In this document: positions 53,667-63,850 of the stretch, piece after piece | Numbering within the stretch: the first letter of the stretch is position 1 | How the letters are laid out: each line of letters begins with the position of its first letter | Source: Monoplex corrugatus | Lineage: Eukaryota; Mollusca; Gastropoda; Littorinimorpha; Ranellidae | Length of the DNA stretch: 64,000 nt | Direction: 5' to 3' | Assembly: GCA_030674185.1 (NCBI GenBank) | Contig: JAPXFY010000031.1 | Location: 42,218,532 to 42,282,531 of the forward strand | Made by a program: the position numbers and the translations under genes | Notes under the pieces: generated by a model | What the model saw: only the letters and a program-made list of their open reading frames with translations | The model's database searches: none | What the model was told of the DNA's origin: nothing

Positions 53667-54728
53667 AAACACGAAGAATTGATCAACCAACTAGAAAGAC
53701 TCAATACTGATGGAAAAGATCTACGAATAATCAGAAATATGTATTAGGAACAAACAGCTGCAATGGGAATAGAAAACCACATAAGCTACTTCTAATATGT
53801 CAAAAGAGGAGTCAGGTAAGGTTGTGTTCTGTCACCAGATCTGTTTTCACTTTACAGCAAAAACATCATGAGAAACCTAGAAGAATGCCCCGGATTAAAG
53901 GTTGCAGGAAAAAATGATAAACACCATTCGTTACGTAGATGACACCGTACTAATTGCAGAAAATGAAAAGGACCTACAAAACCTTGTGAATATAATAGAA
54001 ATAGATAGTAAAAATAAAGGTTGGAGCTAAATAGCAAGAAGGCTGATGTCATGGTAATCAGTAGAAAACGTGAAATCCCCTCATGCAAAATAACAGCAAA
54101 CGGCACAACCTTGAGACAGGTTGATAAATTTGAATATCTGGGAAGGATCATCTCATCAGACGGCAGATGCACATCAGAAATAGCCAGCAGAATCGGCCAA
54201 GCCAAAACAGCATTCAAGAAGATGAAAGGCATTCTTACCAACAAATGCCTATCAATTTACATCAGGAAGAGAGTTCTTGGATGTTATATAGAACCGATAA
54301 TGTTATACGGTTGTGATGCGTGGACAGTCAACAAGCAAAGCCAGAACAAGATTGAGGCAGCCGAGATGTGGTTTCTAAGAAGAATGTTGAGAGTTCCATG
54401 GACATCAAAGAAAACAAACGAGACAGTCCTGATGGATGCAGACACAAGTAGGTCATTCATTAGGAAGATTAGGAAAAGATAGGCAACATTTATAGGCCAT
54501 TTTATGAGGAAAGGGGAATTAGAGCACCTGGTCACGTCACAACAGGAAAGGTAGAGGGAAAGAGAGCAGCAGGTAGACCCAGGGAGAAAATATTGGACAG
54601 ACTTGCAGGGTGGCTGAGGATGGAGAGGATGGAAGATATGCTTGCGGCAACAAGGGATAGATGCATATGGAGGGCCATGATCACCAAAGCCATGCAGCAG
54701 GGCACTTGATAAAGATGATGATGATACA
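53667..54728 (+). mobile_element. RTE copy G, 5'-truncated
   Basis: Starts within the RT (GAAGAATTGATCAACCAAC, equivalent to HEELINQLERL) and ends in GATAAAGATGATGATGAT. The best frame is 54021-54482: KADVMVISRKREIPSCKI, YLGRIISSDGRCTSEIASRI, LYGCDAWTVNKQSQNKI, MLRVPWTSKKTNETVLMDAD. The palm (RYADD read as RYVDD-like, near 53930) lies in an interrupted frame. It seems to lie within the Tx1/L1-like LINE. Confidence 0.9.
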
Positions 54729-54739
54729 AACATTACAAG

Positions 54740-55565
54740 CTGTGGGAACAGTTGCCTCTTTGTTAAAAGATAACATTTTCTTTATCGGTTAGGGTTTTAT
54801 TAAACAAACTTGCTTCACAAGAGTGTAGGCCTTTCCCCCCTTCTCCTTGTTATATCCATTGAATCCACTGGAATAGAATTGACCAAAGCGTTGTAATTAG
54901 CTGTAGTTCCTGATTTGCTTTGCCCAATTATATTGTGGATTTCCCTAAGAGATAGCAATCACCTTTTCAATACGATGAATTACGTCTTTCATTTGTTGAA
55001 TTTTCAGTTTTCAGAGTATAGCACCTAGGTTTTATACTTTATCGACAAATTATTGAATGCTTACTAATTGCCTGAGGAAATTGCGGTGGCTCACTTTCCG
55101 ATTCCGATTTGTGTTTTACTGCTTAGATAAATAGTTATACCTCCGGAAGTCATTATCAATCCATCAAGGCCTTTTCCATTCCTTGTTCTGCAGATATCTA
55201 TGAAAAGCATTTTTTTCCTTTTGCAAGTTTGTCTAGGTGCCATTTTGGTATCCAATTCCAGTTTTCACGTGCTCATGCGTTATAAAGTTTACCTACCCAT
55301 TGTAGATTTAAATGTTTCTGAAACTCAATCATGCTGATCATGTCTCAACCTCCTTTGTCATAGTCACTTTCCGTTATCTTCTTTTAAACTTCTTCACAGG
55401 TTTTTCTGTTACATTTTATTTGCCAGAGAAATCTTTGTAATGTTGTGTCTATTTTCTTCAACAACATGTCAGGAAGACTGGCTGCCTGCACTATGCACTC
55501 GAACCGGCTTACTAACATCACAACCATTTTATCTTGAATACTGAAATATATCTTGCTCCATTCCA
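54740..55565 (-). pseudogene. Tx1/L1-like LINE, region after the RT domain
   Basis: Minus-strand translation shows SRFECIVQAASLPDMLLKKI plus DTTLQRFLWQIKCNRK, then IEFQKHLNLQWVGKLYN, NWIPKWHLDKLAKG and GKGLDGL in shifting frames. These resemble the PD-x3-KKI...FLW-x-x-K, WVGKLL and W-x-WIP blocks of Tx1/L1-group ORF2 proteins. Many stops; an old copy. The orientation and order agree with 53212-53645 being its continuation. Confidence 0.65.
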
Positions 55566-55589
55566 TTATATATGTGTTGTATGGTGTTA

Positions 55590-55597
55590 TATATATG

Positions 55598-55647
<50 letters not shown>
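55590..55647. repeat. (TATG)n/(AT)n microsatellite
   Basis: Simple repeat at the 5' boundary of the L2-like copy. Confidence 0.95.
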
Positions 55648-55649
<2 letters not shown>

Positions 55650-56640
55650 CATCCATGTTCTTTTCACTCTTTACACCTCCCCCCTGTCCACCATCATCAA
55701 CTCCCACTCTATAAAACACCACTTCTATGCTGATGACACCCAACTTCAAGACAGTGACTCACCTGACAATATACAGCGCCTCTTGACTCGCACCACTGAG
55801 TGTTACTCGGACATTAAGAACTGGATGACATATAATAAACTTCAGCTTAATGACGACAAGACAGAAGCTATCCTCATTGGCACCCGTCAGAAACTTTCTC
55901 GGCTGCCTCCTCTTTCTCTCCCATTATGTAACACATTAGTCCCAATTTCTGATTCAGCTAAAAACCTTGGTGTCTGCATTGACTCTACCCTCTCCATGAA
56001 CAACTTTGTTTCTCAAACTGCCAGATCTTGCTACTATCACCTCCATCGTATAAGCCTGATCAGGAAGTATCTCTCTGTGGAAACAACTGCAAAACTCGTT
56101 CTCTCCTTCATAATGTCTCGCATTGACTATTGCAGTTCACTCCTGTCTGGTCTTCCTGCCTCCACCATTCATATCCTACAGCACATTCAAAACAATGCTG
56201 CACGTCTTGTACTCAAAAAGAAAAAAGCTGACCACATATCTCCTCTCCTGGCACAACTTCACTGGCTCCCTGTATCAAAGCGCATACAGTACAAACTAGA
56301 CATCATGTGCTACAAAAGCCTCAATAACGCAGCCCCCGATTACCTGTCAAGCCTACTTGAGATCTATGTTCCCTCACGTACCCTCCGCTCTGTCTTCGAT
56401 CCTCTGACTTTTCGCTTTTCACGCACTAAGCTCAATACCTATGGTCCACGAGCCTTCTCTGTTTTTGGTCCACTTTCCTGGAACAAACTTCCTCTCTCAG
56501 TCCGTCAGCAACCTACTTTTGTCTCCTTCAAGTCCGCTCTCAAAACTCACCTTTTCTCCTCTGCATAAAATCCTGACCTCACTCAATCCCCTCTGCAGCC
56601 TGTCTCCACTCGGAGGGGAATCGCATTGTAATATATAATT
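55648..56640 (+). mobile_element. L2-like LINE, 3' half
   Basis: 5'-truncated element that begins just before the YADD box and ends with a short AT-rich tail (TGTAATATATAATTGTATAT). The coding part is one open frame, 55534-56568, whose first ~40 codons come from the microsatellite. No target duplication was identified. Confidence 0.87.
55660..56568 (+). pseudogene. L2-like reverse transcriptase, C-terminal ~300 residues, open
   Basis: Motifs, numbered from 55534: HHFYADDTQLQ (YADD at residues 65-68), NWMTYNKLQLNDDKTEAI, KNLGVCIDSTLSMNNFV, YYHLHRISLIRKYLSVE, SRIDYCSSLLSGLPASTI, IQNNAARLVLKKKKADHI, LLAQLHWLPVSKRIQYKL, ALNDLLS-type DYLSSLLEIYVPSR, and LNTYGPRAFSVFGPLSWN. This is the canonical end of an L2/CR1-group LINE. 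The frame has no stop, which suggests a fairly young insertion, but fingers, endonuclease and start are absent, so it is not a working gene. Confidence 0.88.
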
Positions 56641-56699
56641 GTATATAATATGCTCTCTATAATTTTCCATTGCTTTTATTCTTTCTCCCCATTTATAGC

Positions 56700-56710
56700 C
56701 GTGTGCGTGC

Positions 56711-56742
<32 letters not shown>

Positions 56743-56786
56743 TCGTTCCTTGATTTAACGTCTTTTCACTATAAGTGATATTAGAC

Positions 56787-56828
<42 letters not shown>

Positions 56829-56940
56829 CGTGCGTGAGTGCGTGTGCGTGCGTGCGTGCGTGTGTGTGTGTTTTAGCGCTTAGATTTGATTTTATCAAGA
56901 TTTTGCGCTATATAAATAAAATATTGTATTGTATTGTATT
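56700..56940 (+). repeat. GT-microsatellite-bearing dispersed repeat, copy 2
   Basis: (GT)n, then TTGATTTAACGTCTTTTCAC and TATAAGTGATATTAGACGG, (GT)n with GTGC units, TTAGATTTGATTTTATCAAG, TTTTGCGCTATATAAATAAA and a (TATTG)n tail. The last blocks match 33779-33860 reversed. It is followed at once by the Z-b LINE piece. Confidence 0.72.
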
Positions 56941-57870
56941 GCATCCTTCAGTCTCGGAAGACTATGGAGTTGCACTCTAGGTGTTTATTCTGGTACAGCG
57001 TCGGGTGTGGCTGGCCAGTCCGACGCGGGAATGACAGTCCCTGTGGCAGAGGGCACAGATGAAGTCTGACGCTGGTCTGTCTGCCTGGGTTGCAGCCTTT
57101 CTTCTCATTCTCTTTTCCTCGTGCTGCTGAGCGAGTGTCTCTTCGAACTTGGAGAGACCTTTCTGCACAGTCTGTCTCCAGGCTGACCGTTCGAGGGCTG
57201 TTGCTTCCCAGTTGTCCTTGTCGATGTTCAGGGCTTTTAGGTCCCTCTTGCACACGTCTTTGAATCACAGCTGTGGTCTGCCTGTGGGACGTTTTCCCTG
57301 CACAAGTTCTCCGTAGAGGAGGTCTTTAGGGATCCGTCCGTCGTCCATGCGCATGGCATGGCCGAGCCAGCGCATACGTCTCTGTTTCAGCAGCGTGTAC
57401 ATGCTGGTGCATCCAGCTCTTTCCAGGACAGTGTTGTTTGGGACCTTGTCCTGCCAGGTGATGTTCAGAATGCGTCGGAGGCTACGCATGTGAAAAGCAT
57501 TGAGCTTTCGCTCTTGTCGGGCACGCAAAGTCCAGGACTCGCTGCCATACAGGAGGGTGCTCACGACGCAGGCTCTGTAGATCTGGATCTTTGTGTGCTC
57601 AGTCAGCTTGCTGCTGTTCCATGCTTTCCATTACTGGTAGCTGCCTTCCGAGCTATGGTAAGCCCGAAGTGAATCCTGCAGTATGTTTACATTCAAGCAT
57701 GGACGAATCCTTCATGATCATGATGCTGAGAGGAGTCGCATTGATACCTGTCTAGCTATGGTACCCGAAGCTTGACGTGAAGCGATCTACGCTGTAGGTC
57801 TCGCTGATGAGCGATTACTGCTGGCGCAAAGATGAATCACGCAGGCACCTCAGCTGGACTTTAGTCTTGG
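56941..57870 (-). mobile_element. Zinc-finger LINE (family Z-b), copy 3
   Basis: 56941-57615 is the C-terminal arm and 3' end on the minus strand. Open pieces are 57265-57564 (TLLYGSESWTLRARQERKLN, MRWLGHAMRMDDGRIPKDLL) and 56977-57255 (CKRDLKALNIDKDNWEATAL, ASDFICALCHRDCHSRVGLA plus SHTRRC). It keeps the ~22 bases lost in copy 2. From 57616 to 57870 the sequence is a scrambled set of RT pieces (57807-57870 matches 37610-37675) ending at an (AT)n tract. Confidence 0.88.
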
Positions 57871-57875
57871 CTCTA

Positions 57876-57877
57876 TG

Positions 57878-57927
<50 letters not shown>

Positions 57928-58262
57928 TAAATATATATATATTGTGTGTGTGTGTATGTGTGTGTGTGTGTGTAGTACATATGTATGCATGTATATGCAT
58001 ATAGATCGTTAGATCGATCAATTGATAGATAGATAGATAGATACTGTAGATAGATAGATAGATGGATAGATAGATAGATGGATAGATAGATACATAGATA
58101 GGTAGACAGACAGACAGACAGACAGATAGACAGATAGGCAGATAGATAGGTAGATAGACAGATAGATAGATAGATAGACAGATAGATGTGTGTGTGTGTG
58201 TGTGTGTGTGTCAGTGTGTGTGTGTGTGTGTGTATGTGTGTGTGTGTGTGCGTTTGTGTGTG
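57876..58262. repeat. (TA)n, (TG)n, (GATA)n/(GACA)n, (TG)n compound microsatellite
   Basis: Nearly 390 bases of successive simple repeats. Confidence 0.97.
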
Positions 58263-58489
58263 AATTCAGTAGTCTTTGACCAGAGTTAGGCTTCCTGTTG
58301 TGAACATTTTATCTTAACAAAGTTTCTAAAGCCCGAGCTGTATTTTTCAAACAACATAACCTCAAAACTGATGTGGGGACTTTTAAATATGCAGAGGAAT
58401 TCCGTTTGGTGCACAGCCCAAGAAAATGCTTTGTCGAAAATCCGGGCAATCTGTTTTCTGTTTCGTAATTGTTTAATCTGTCTCACCTG

Positions 58490-59190
58490 TCCGCATCACT
58501 GGGTTCGATGTTGGCTGCTGCACATTTTGACACCACCATCTCCCTCCAGGCCGTTCTGTCTTAACTTTTGTGGACAATTTCTTGAATATTTCGGCCACTG
58601 ATGTTGGTTATGTTCTCGATGTATTACATGTACATTGGAGGTCTGCCTTTCTTCTGCCAGTGTTTTTCCTTGAAAGATGGTTGCCATGAGGTCTGTGTTC
58701 TTGCGGCATGACACATGGCCAATGTCTTTTGGTCTTCTCTTGTTGATGTCTGCTAGTAGTTTTCTGGTGGTATCAAGTTCTTCCAGGACACTGTCATTAG
58801 TTCTTCTATCTGTCCATATGACACGTAGTAGTCTCCGATAAAACCACATCTCTGCTGCCTCAGTTCTTCTGCAATCAGTTTTGCAGCCATAAATCATGAC
58901 TGGCCAGATCAAACTTTTTAGAAGTCTAACTTTCAGACCATTTAGTGTGCTTCTGTTTTTCTAGATGTTGTTGAGTGGACATTTTTTTGTTTTGCCATTC
59001 CAATTCTTATTTTGGTCTTTGGAGCAGGTTCCATCATGTCTTTTCACAGAACCAAGATATTTGAAATCCTTAACATTTTCTGAAGAAACTTTGTTAATCA
59101 AGATGGCATGATTGTTTTCAGTCTTTGCCTTGGATATGTAGCACTTTTGTTGTCTTGGCGTTCTAGTTTAGGCCAGCCTTTTTGCCTGCT
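58490..59190 (-). pseudogene. RTE-related LINE tail, second family
   Basis: The minus frame 58496-58912 reads MIYGCKTDCRRTEAAEMWFY, RRLLRVIWTDRRTNDSVLEE and RRPKDIGHV. This is the YGCE-W...E-x-WF-x-RR-x-LRV-x-WT-x-R-x-TN block of RTE-type C-terminal arms, but clearly different from the main RTE family here (which reads MLRVPWTAKKTNE). Upstream minus-strand sequence to about 59190 carries weak further similarity (KDMMEPAPKTKIRIGMAK) in broken frames. 5'-truncated and decayed. Confidence 0.7.
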
Positions 59191-59199
59191 GCATCCACC

Positions 59200-59392
59200 C
59201 TGTATAGAATTGTTTTGATGCTGGTAATGCTGCTGTCTGTTTTTACTCTATAGAATTGTTTTGATGCTGGTAATACTGCTGTCTGTTTTTACTCTATAGA
59301 ATTGTTTTGATGCTGGTAATGCTGCTGTCTGTTTTTACTCTATAGAATTGTTTTGATGCTGGTAATGCTGCTGTCTGTTTATACTCTCTCTG
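59200..59392. repeat. 46-bp minisatellite
   Basis: Four units of TATAGAATTGTTTTGATGCT plus GGTAATGCTGCTGTCTGTTT and TTACTC; spacing 46 bp (59221 to 59267). It adjoins the LINE tail and may derive from it. Confidence 0.92.
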
Positions 59393-59407
59393 TTGATACA
59401 CTTATTT

Positions 59408-59480
59408 TAGTGGCCCATTGGCTGAGTTGTTAGAGCATCATGCTCAAGACTCACGGATTGTTGGTTCAACCCTCGTGCAG
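59408..59480 (+). mobile_element. tRNA-like SINE head
   Basis: A-box-like TTGGCTGAGTTGTTAGAGC (59419-59437) and B box GGTTCAACCC (59463-59472) with tRNA-like spacing. Not a functional tRNA: stems are not maintained and there is no clear anticodon arm. It abuts the 3' end of a reversed CR1-like fragment. Confidence 0.5.
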
Positions 59481-60085
59481 ACATGTTTTTTGTTTAAACC
59501 TCCAGATCTTACCATCACATGGGTTTTTTTGTGTACACTTCATTCTTCTGTCAAGTGTTGTGGCCTCAACTGTTCCTTGTTGGAGACTGTTCCAGTTCTT
59601 GACAGTTCTAGGCAGAAATGAAGCAGCTCTATACTGGGTCCTTGATGTGATCAAGTGGAACTGTCTGTCATGGCCACGTCGCTTACGGTCAGATAGAGGG
59701 ACTAGTTTTGCTTGTACATGTAGGCTGGGACAGTGAACAAGGCTTTGGTGCACTTTGAACAGCATAGAGAGTCTTGCTACTTGCCGTCGTTTCTCCAATG
59801 AGGGCCAGCCCAGTGTGACCAGCATGCTGCTAACACTAGAAGTGTTTTTATATCTGTTGAGGACGAAGCGTGCAGCTCGTCTTTGAACCTCTTCTATTTT
59901 AGTTATGTTTTTCTCTGTATGGGGGTCCCAGACCGAAGACGCATACTCCAGAAGGGGGCGAACTAGTGCTTTGTAGGCTCGTTCCTTGATCTCTGAGGAG
60001 CTGATTTTCAGATTCCGTCGGAGGAATTTGAGCATTTTGTTTCCTTTGGAACACAGGTTGTTTACGTGTTCATCCCAACTCATGA
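59481..60085 (-). pseudogene. CR1-like LINE, C-terminal RT fragment
   Basis: The minus frame 59466-60083 (205 codons, open) carries MSWDEHVNNLCSKGNKMLKF, LRRNLKISSSEIKERAYKAL, VRPLLEYASSVWDPHTEKNI, EEVQRRAARFVLNRYKNTSS, LGWPSLEKRRQVARLSMLFK and ASFLPRTVKNWNSL. This is the typical last ~200 residues of CR1/Jockey-group ORF2 proteins. The last ~10 codons run into the SINE head. The frame has no stop, so the insertion may be fairly recent, but the catalytic palm is absent. Confidence 0.88.
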
Positions 60086-60097
60086 GTATGTGGTAGA

Positions 60098-61990
60098 AGC
60101 CGTATGGGCCTGTGGATGTGCTACAGAAGACAACCTATAACATCATTCAGACTAAACTCCCTGTGGATGTGCTACAGAAGACAACCTATAACATCATTCA
60201 GACTAAACTCCCTGTGGATGTGCTACAGAAGACAACCTATAACATCATTCAGACTAAACTCCCTGTGGATGTGCTACAGAAGACAACCTATAACATCATT
60301 CAGACTAAACTCCCTGTGGATGTGCTACAGAAGACAACCTATAACATCATTCAGACTAAACTCCCTGTGGATGTGCTACAGAAGACAACCTATAACATCA
60401 TTCAGACTAAACTCCCTGTGGATGTGCTACAGAAGACAACCTATAACATCACTCAGACTAAACTCCCTGTGGATGTGCTACAGAAGACAACCTATAACAT
60501 CATTCAGACTAAACTCCCTGTGGATGTGCTACAGAAGACAACCTATAACATCATTCAGACTAAACTCCCTGTGGATGTGCTACAGAAGACAACCTATAAC
60601 ATCATTCAGACTAAACTCCCTGTGGATGTGCTACAGAAGACAACCTATAACATCATTCAGACTAAACTCCCTGTGGATGTGCTACAGAAGACAACCTATA
60701 ACATCATTCAGACTAAACTCCCTGTGGATGTGCTACAGAAGACAACCTATAACATCATTCAGACTAAACTCCCTGTGGATGTGCTACAGAAGACAACCTA
60801 TAACATCATTCAGACTAAACTCCCTGTGGATGTGCTACAGAAGACAACCTATAACATCATTCAGACTAAACTCCCTGTGGATGTGCTACAGAAGACAACC
60901 TATAACATCATTCAGACTAAACTCCCTGTGGATGTGCTACAGAAGACAACCTATAACATCATTCAGACTAAACTCCCTGTGGATGTGCTACAGAAGACAA
61001 CCTATAACATCATTCAGACTAAACTCCCTGTGGATGTGCTACAGAAGACAACATAACATCATTCAGACTAACTCCCTGTGATGTGCTACAGAAGACAACC
61101 TATAACATCATTCAGACTAAACTCCCTGTGGATGTGCTACAGAAGACAACCTATAACATCATTCAGACTAAACTCCCTGTGGATGTGCTACAGAAGACAA
61201 CCTATAACATCATTCAGACTAAACTCCCTGTGGATGTGCTACAGAAGACAACCTATAACATCATTCAGACTAAACTCCCTGTGGATGTGCTACAGAAGAC
61301 AACCTATAACATCATTCAGACTAAACTCCCTGTGGATGTGCTACAGAAGACAACCTATAACATCATTCAGACTAAACTCCCTGTGGATGTGCTACAGAAG
61401 ACAACCTATAACATCGATTCGACTAAACTCCCTTGGATGTGCTACAGAGACAACCTTATACATCATTCAGACTAAACTCCCTGTGGATGTGCTACAGAAG
61501 ACAACCTATAACATCATTCAGACTAAACTCCCTGTGGATGTGCTACAGAAGACAACCTATAACATCATTCAGACTAAACTCCTGTGGATGTGCTACAGAA
61601 GACAACAACTATAACTAATCTTTTCAGAAGACACTAACACACTCTCTGTGTGGATGTGCTACAGAAGACAACCTATAACATCATTCAGACTAAACTCCCT
61701 GTGGATGTGCTCAGAAGAAGACAACCTATAACATCATTCAGACTAAACTCCCTGTGGATGTGCTACAGAAGACAACCTATAACATCATTCAGACTAAACT
61801 CCCTGTGGATGTGCTACAGAAGACAACCTATAACATCATATCAGACTAAACTCCCTGTGGTGTGCTACAGAAGACAACCTATAACATCATTCAGACTAAA
61901 CTCCCTGTGGATGTGCTACAGAAGACAACCTATAACATCATTCAGACTAAACTCCCTGTGGACTGTGCCAGAAGACTAACCTATAACATA
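60098..61990. repeat. 51-bp minisatellite (about 37 copies)
   Basis: Unit GTGGATGTGCTACAGAAGAC, then AACCTATAACATCATTCAGA and CTAAACTCCCT, 51 bp. Units are almost identical up to about 61020, with single-base slips at 61055-61080, 61413-61460 and beyond 61570. As 51 is divisible by three, two plus frames stay open for over 300 codons (DVLQKTTYNIIQTKLPV and RLNSLWMCYRRQPITSF, 17 residues each). These are not supported as genes. Confidence 0.97.
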
Positions 61991-61994
61991 ACAA

Positions 61995-63440
61995 GACTGA
62001 AACTTCCCTGTGGTTCTGTCAGTGAGAGAAAGACTGAAACTTCCTGTGATTCTGTCCAGTGAAGAGAAAGACATGAAACTCCCTCTGTCTGTCCAGTGAG
62101 AGAAAACTAGACTGACTTCCTGCTGTCCAGTGAGAGAAAGACTGAAACTTCCCTGCTGTTCTGTCCAGTGAGAGAAAGAGACTGTAAAACTTCCTGCTGT
62201 CTATTCTGTCCAGTGAGAGAAAGACTGAAACTTCCCTGCTGTTCTGTCCAGTGAGAGAAAGACTGAAACTTCCCTGCTGTTCTGTCCAGTGAGAGAAAGA
62301 CTGAAACTTCCCTGCTGTTCTGTCCAGTGAGAGAAAGACTGAAACTTCCCTGCTGTTCTGTCCAGTGAGAGAAAGACTGAAACTTCCCTGCTGTTCTGTC
62401 CAGTGAGAGAAAGACTGAAACTTCCCTGCTGTTCTGTCCAGTGAGAGAAAGACTGAAACTTCCCTGCTGTTCTGTCCAGTGAGAGAAAGACTGAAACTTC
62501 CCTGCTGTTCTGTCCAGTGAGAGAAAGACTGAAACTTCCCTGCTGTTCTGTCCAGTGAGAGAAAGACTGAAACTTCCCTGCTGTTCTGTCCAGTGAGAGA
62601 AAGACTGAAACTTCCCTGCTGTTCTGTCCAGTGAGAGAAAGACTGAAACTTCCCTGCTGTTCTGTCCAGTGAGAGAAAGACTGAAACTTCCCTGCTGTTC
62701 TGTCCAGTGAGAGAAAGACTGAAACTTCCCTGCTGTTCTGTCCAGTGAGAGAAAGACTGAAACTTCCCTGCTGTTCTGTCCAGTGAGAGAAAGACTGAAA
62801 CTTCCCTGCTGTTCTGTCCAGTGAGAGAAAGACTGAAACTTCCCCTGCTGTTCTGGTCCAGTGAGAGAAAGACTGAAACTTCCCTGCTGTTCTGTCCAGT
62901 GAGAGAAAGACTGAAACTTCCCTGCTGTTCTGTCCAGTGAGAGAAAGACTGAAACTTCCTGCTGTTCTGTCCAGTGAGAGAAAGACTGAAACTTCCCTGC
63001 TGTTCTGTCCAGTGAGAGAAAGACTGAAACTTCCCTGCTGTTCTGTCCAGTGAGAGAAAGACTGAAACTTCCCTGTGTTCTGTCCAGTGAGAGAAAGACT
63101 GAAACTTCCCTGCTGTTCTGTCCAGTGAGAGAAAGACTGAAACTTCCTGCTGTTCTGGTCCAGTGAGGAGAAAGACTGAAACTTCCCTGCTGTTCTGTCC
63201 AGTGAGAGAAAGACTGAAACTTCCCTGCTGTTCTGTCCAGTGAGAGAAAGACTGAAACTTCCCTGCTGTTCTGTCCAGTGAGAGAAAGACTGAAACTTCC
63301 CTGCTGTTCTGTCCAGGAGAGAAAGACTGAAACTTCCCTGCTGTTCTGTCCAGTGAGAGAAAGATGAAATTCCTGCTGTTCTGTCCAGTGAGAGAAAGAC
63401 TGAAACTTCCCTGCTAGTTCTGTCCAGTGAGAGAAAAGGA
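61995..63440. repeat. 38-bp minisatellite (about 38 copies)
   Basis: Unit TGAGAGAAAGACTGAAACTT plus CCCTGCTGTTCTGTCCAG, 38 bp, very uniform between 62220 and 63300. The left edge (61995-62210) is a zone of degraded units in which the 51-bp array seems to grade into this one. The minus strand is open for 453 codons only because no frame of the unit contains a stop. The unit matches the inner arm of the foldback element at 32655-32691 at about 33 of 37 positions. Confidence 0.97.
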
Positions 63441-63454
63441 TAAACTGATTAAAA

Positions 63455-63850
63455 ATGAACGCGGGCATTCACACTTGTTTTGGATTCGCATCAGCAGAAG
63501 GTAACACAAGTGATAACACTGAACACCCGAAGAAGATTGTCTCCATCGTCACTTTCATTGGTCTGGTACAAATACTAATGTCTGCCGTTATGGTCGCTCT
63601 TATTAAGACTTCTCTCAGAGTTGTATTTCCAAACGCAAAATTCCACATGTTCCCCTGGAATTCAACGCCTCCTATCGATGAAACATTTGAACGTGTTGCT
63701 GTGGACATCATTGGGCCTTTTTATCGTGGATTTCATACCTTGTTGTCATTTTTAACCCAGAAATGATTGACTGAACAGAAGCACCATCTTGTCCTCAATG
63801 TGATTAATGACGCTACTCACTTAAAAACACTTAGCTCACTGACGGTGTTT
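63455..63850 (+). pseudogene. Ty3/gypsy-like integrase fragment
   Basis: The plus frame 63455-63766 contains PPIDETFERVAVDIIGPF, the pattern at the start of the integrase catalytic core in Ty3/gypsy pol proteins (PF-x-RV-x-x-DI-x-GP), where the Asp is the first catalytic residue. About 40 bases after the stop at 63764 another segment of the same type reads HHLVLNVINDATHLKTLSSL, resembling the following beta strand (Y-x-L-x-x-ID-x-AT). No LTR, primer-binding site or other pol domain is visible. It is a small dead fragment of an endogenous LTR element. Confidence 0.55.

Noticed and set aside
60104..61081. 325-codon and 314-codon open frames
   Set aside because: Both are readings of the same 51-bp tandem repeat; the period is a multiple of three and the unit happens to lack stops. 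No start context, signal or domain supports a protein.
60098..63440. CRISPR-like regular direct repeats
   Set aside because: The repeats are contiguous with no unique spacers, and the window is eukaryotic; the same applies to all other arrays here.
62107..63468. 453-codon minus-strand frame rich in Ser, Phe and Gln
   Set aside because: The 38-bp unit has no stop in any minus frame, so any array length stays open. The sequence traces to a foldback element, not to a gene.
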